From Bifidobacteriaceae bacterium (GTDB lineage Bacteria; Actinomycetota; Actinomycetes; Actinomycetales; WQXJ01): a DNA stretch of 6,835 nt. The number at the start of each line of letters is the position of its first letter. The first letter of the stretch is position 1. Position numbers and translations under genes: made by a program. Positions 6,835 to 6,835 of the stretch are shown piece after piece. The stretch spans positions 1-6,835 of the forward strand of contig JAIRXV010000223.1 in the NCBI GenBank assembly GCA_031268115.1, in the 5' to 3' direction. The notes below the pieces were generated by a model, which worked only from the letters and a program-made list of their open reading frames with translations, made no database searches and was not told where the DNA came from.

Positions 6835-6835
6835 T

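Overview
The window is a moderately GC-rich stretch (about 60% by eye) that reads as part of one operon on the minus strand. The gene types and their order point to a high-GC Gram-positive bacterium (Actinobacteria). I cannot name the genus from the sequence alone.

Layout, in the direction of transcription (right to left). From the right edge down to 808 runs one open frame of about 2008 codons. It encodes a giant membrane-anchored extracytoplasmic protein with these parts: an N-terminal membrane anchor; a beta-propeller-like head of about 310 residues; an acidic linker; a stalk of about eleven bacterial Ig-like/cadherin-like modules; four fibronectin type III (Fn3) or Fn3-like modules; a further beta-rich region; a Pro/Ser/Glu/Thr linker; and a hydrophobic C-terminal tail. 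Its stop codon overlaps by 4 bases (ATGA) the start of the next gene, a MoxR-family AAA+ ATPase. That ATPase runs off the left edge after 270 residues, with all its nucleotide-handling motifs visible. There is no intergenic space, RNA gene, mobile element or CRISPR array, and essentially every base is coding.

Interpretation. In Actinobacteria a very large Fn3/Ig surface protein directly followed by a MoxR ATPase is a recurring arrangement. It is commonly continued by a DUF58 (von Willebrand A-like) protein, a transglutaminase-like membrane protein, a PP2C phosphatase, FHA proteins and a PASTA-less Ser/Thr kinase. The bifidobacterial version has been called the PFNA cluster. Only the first two members are in view, so the rest is prediction. 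A reasonable working model is an envelope-spanning sensor or adhesin (the giant protein) whose assembly or signalling depends on a MoxR/DUF58 chaperone pair. The biological role of these giant proteins is poorly defined, and this is the most interesting part of the window.
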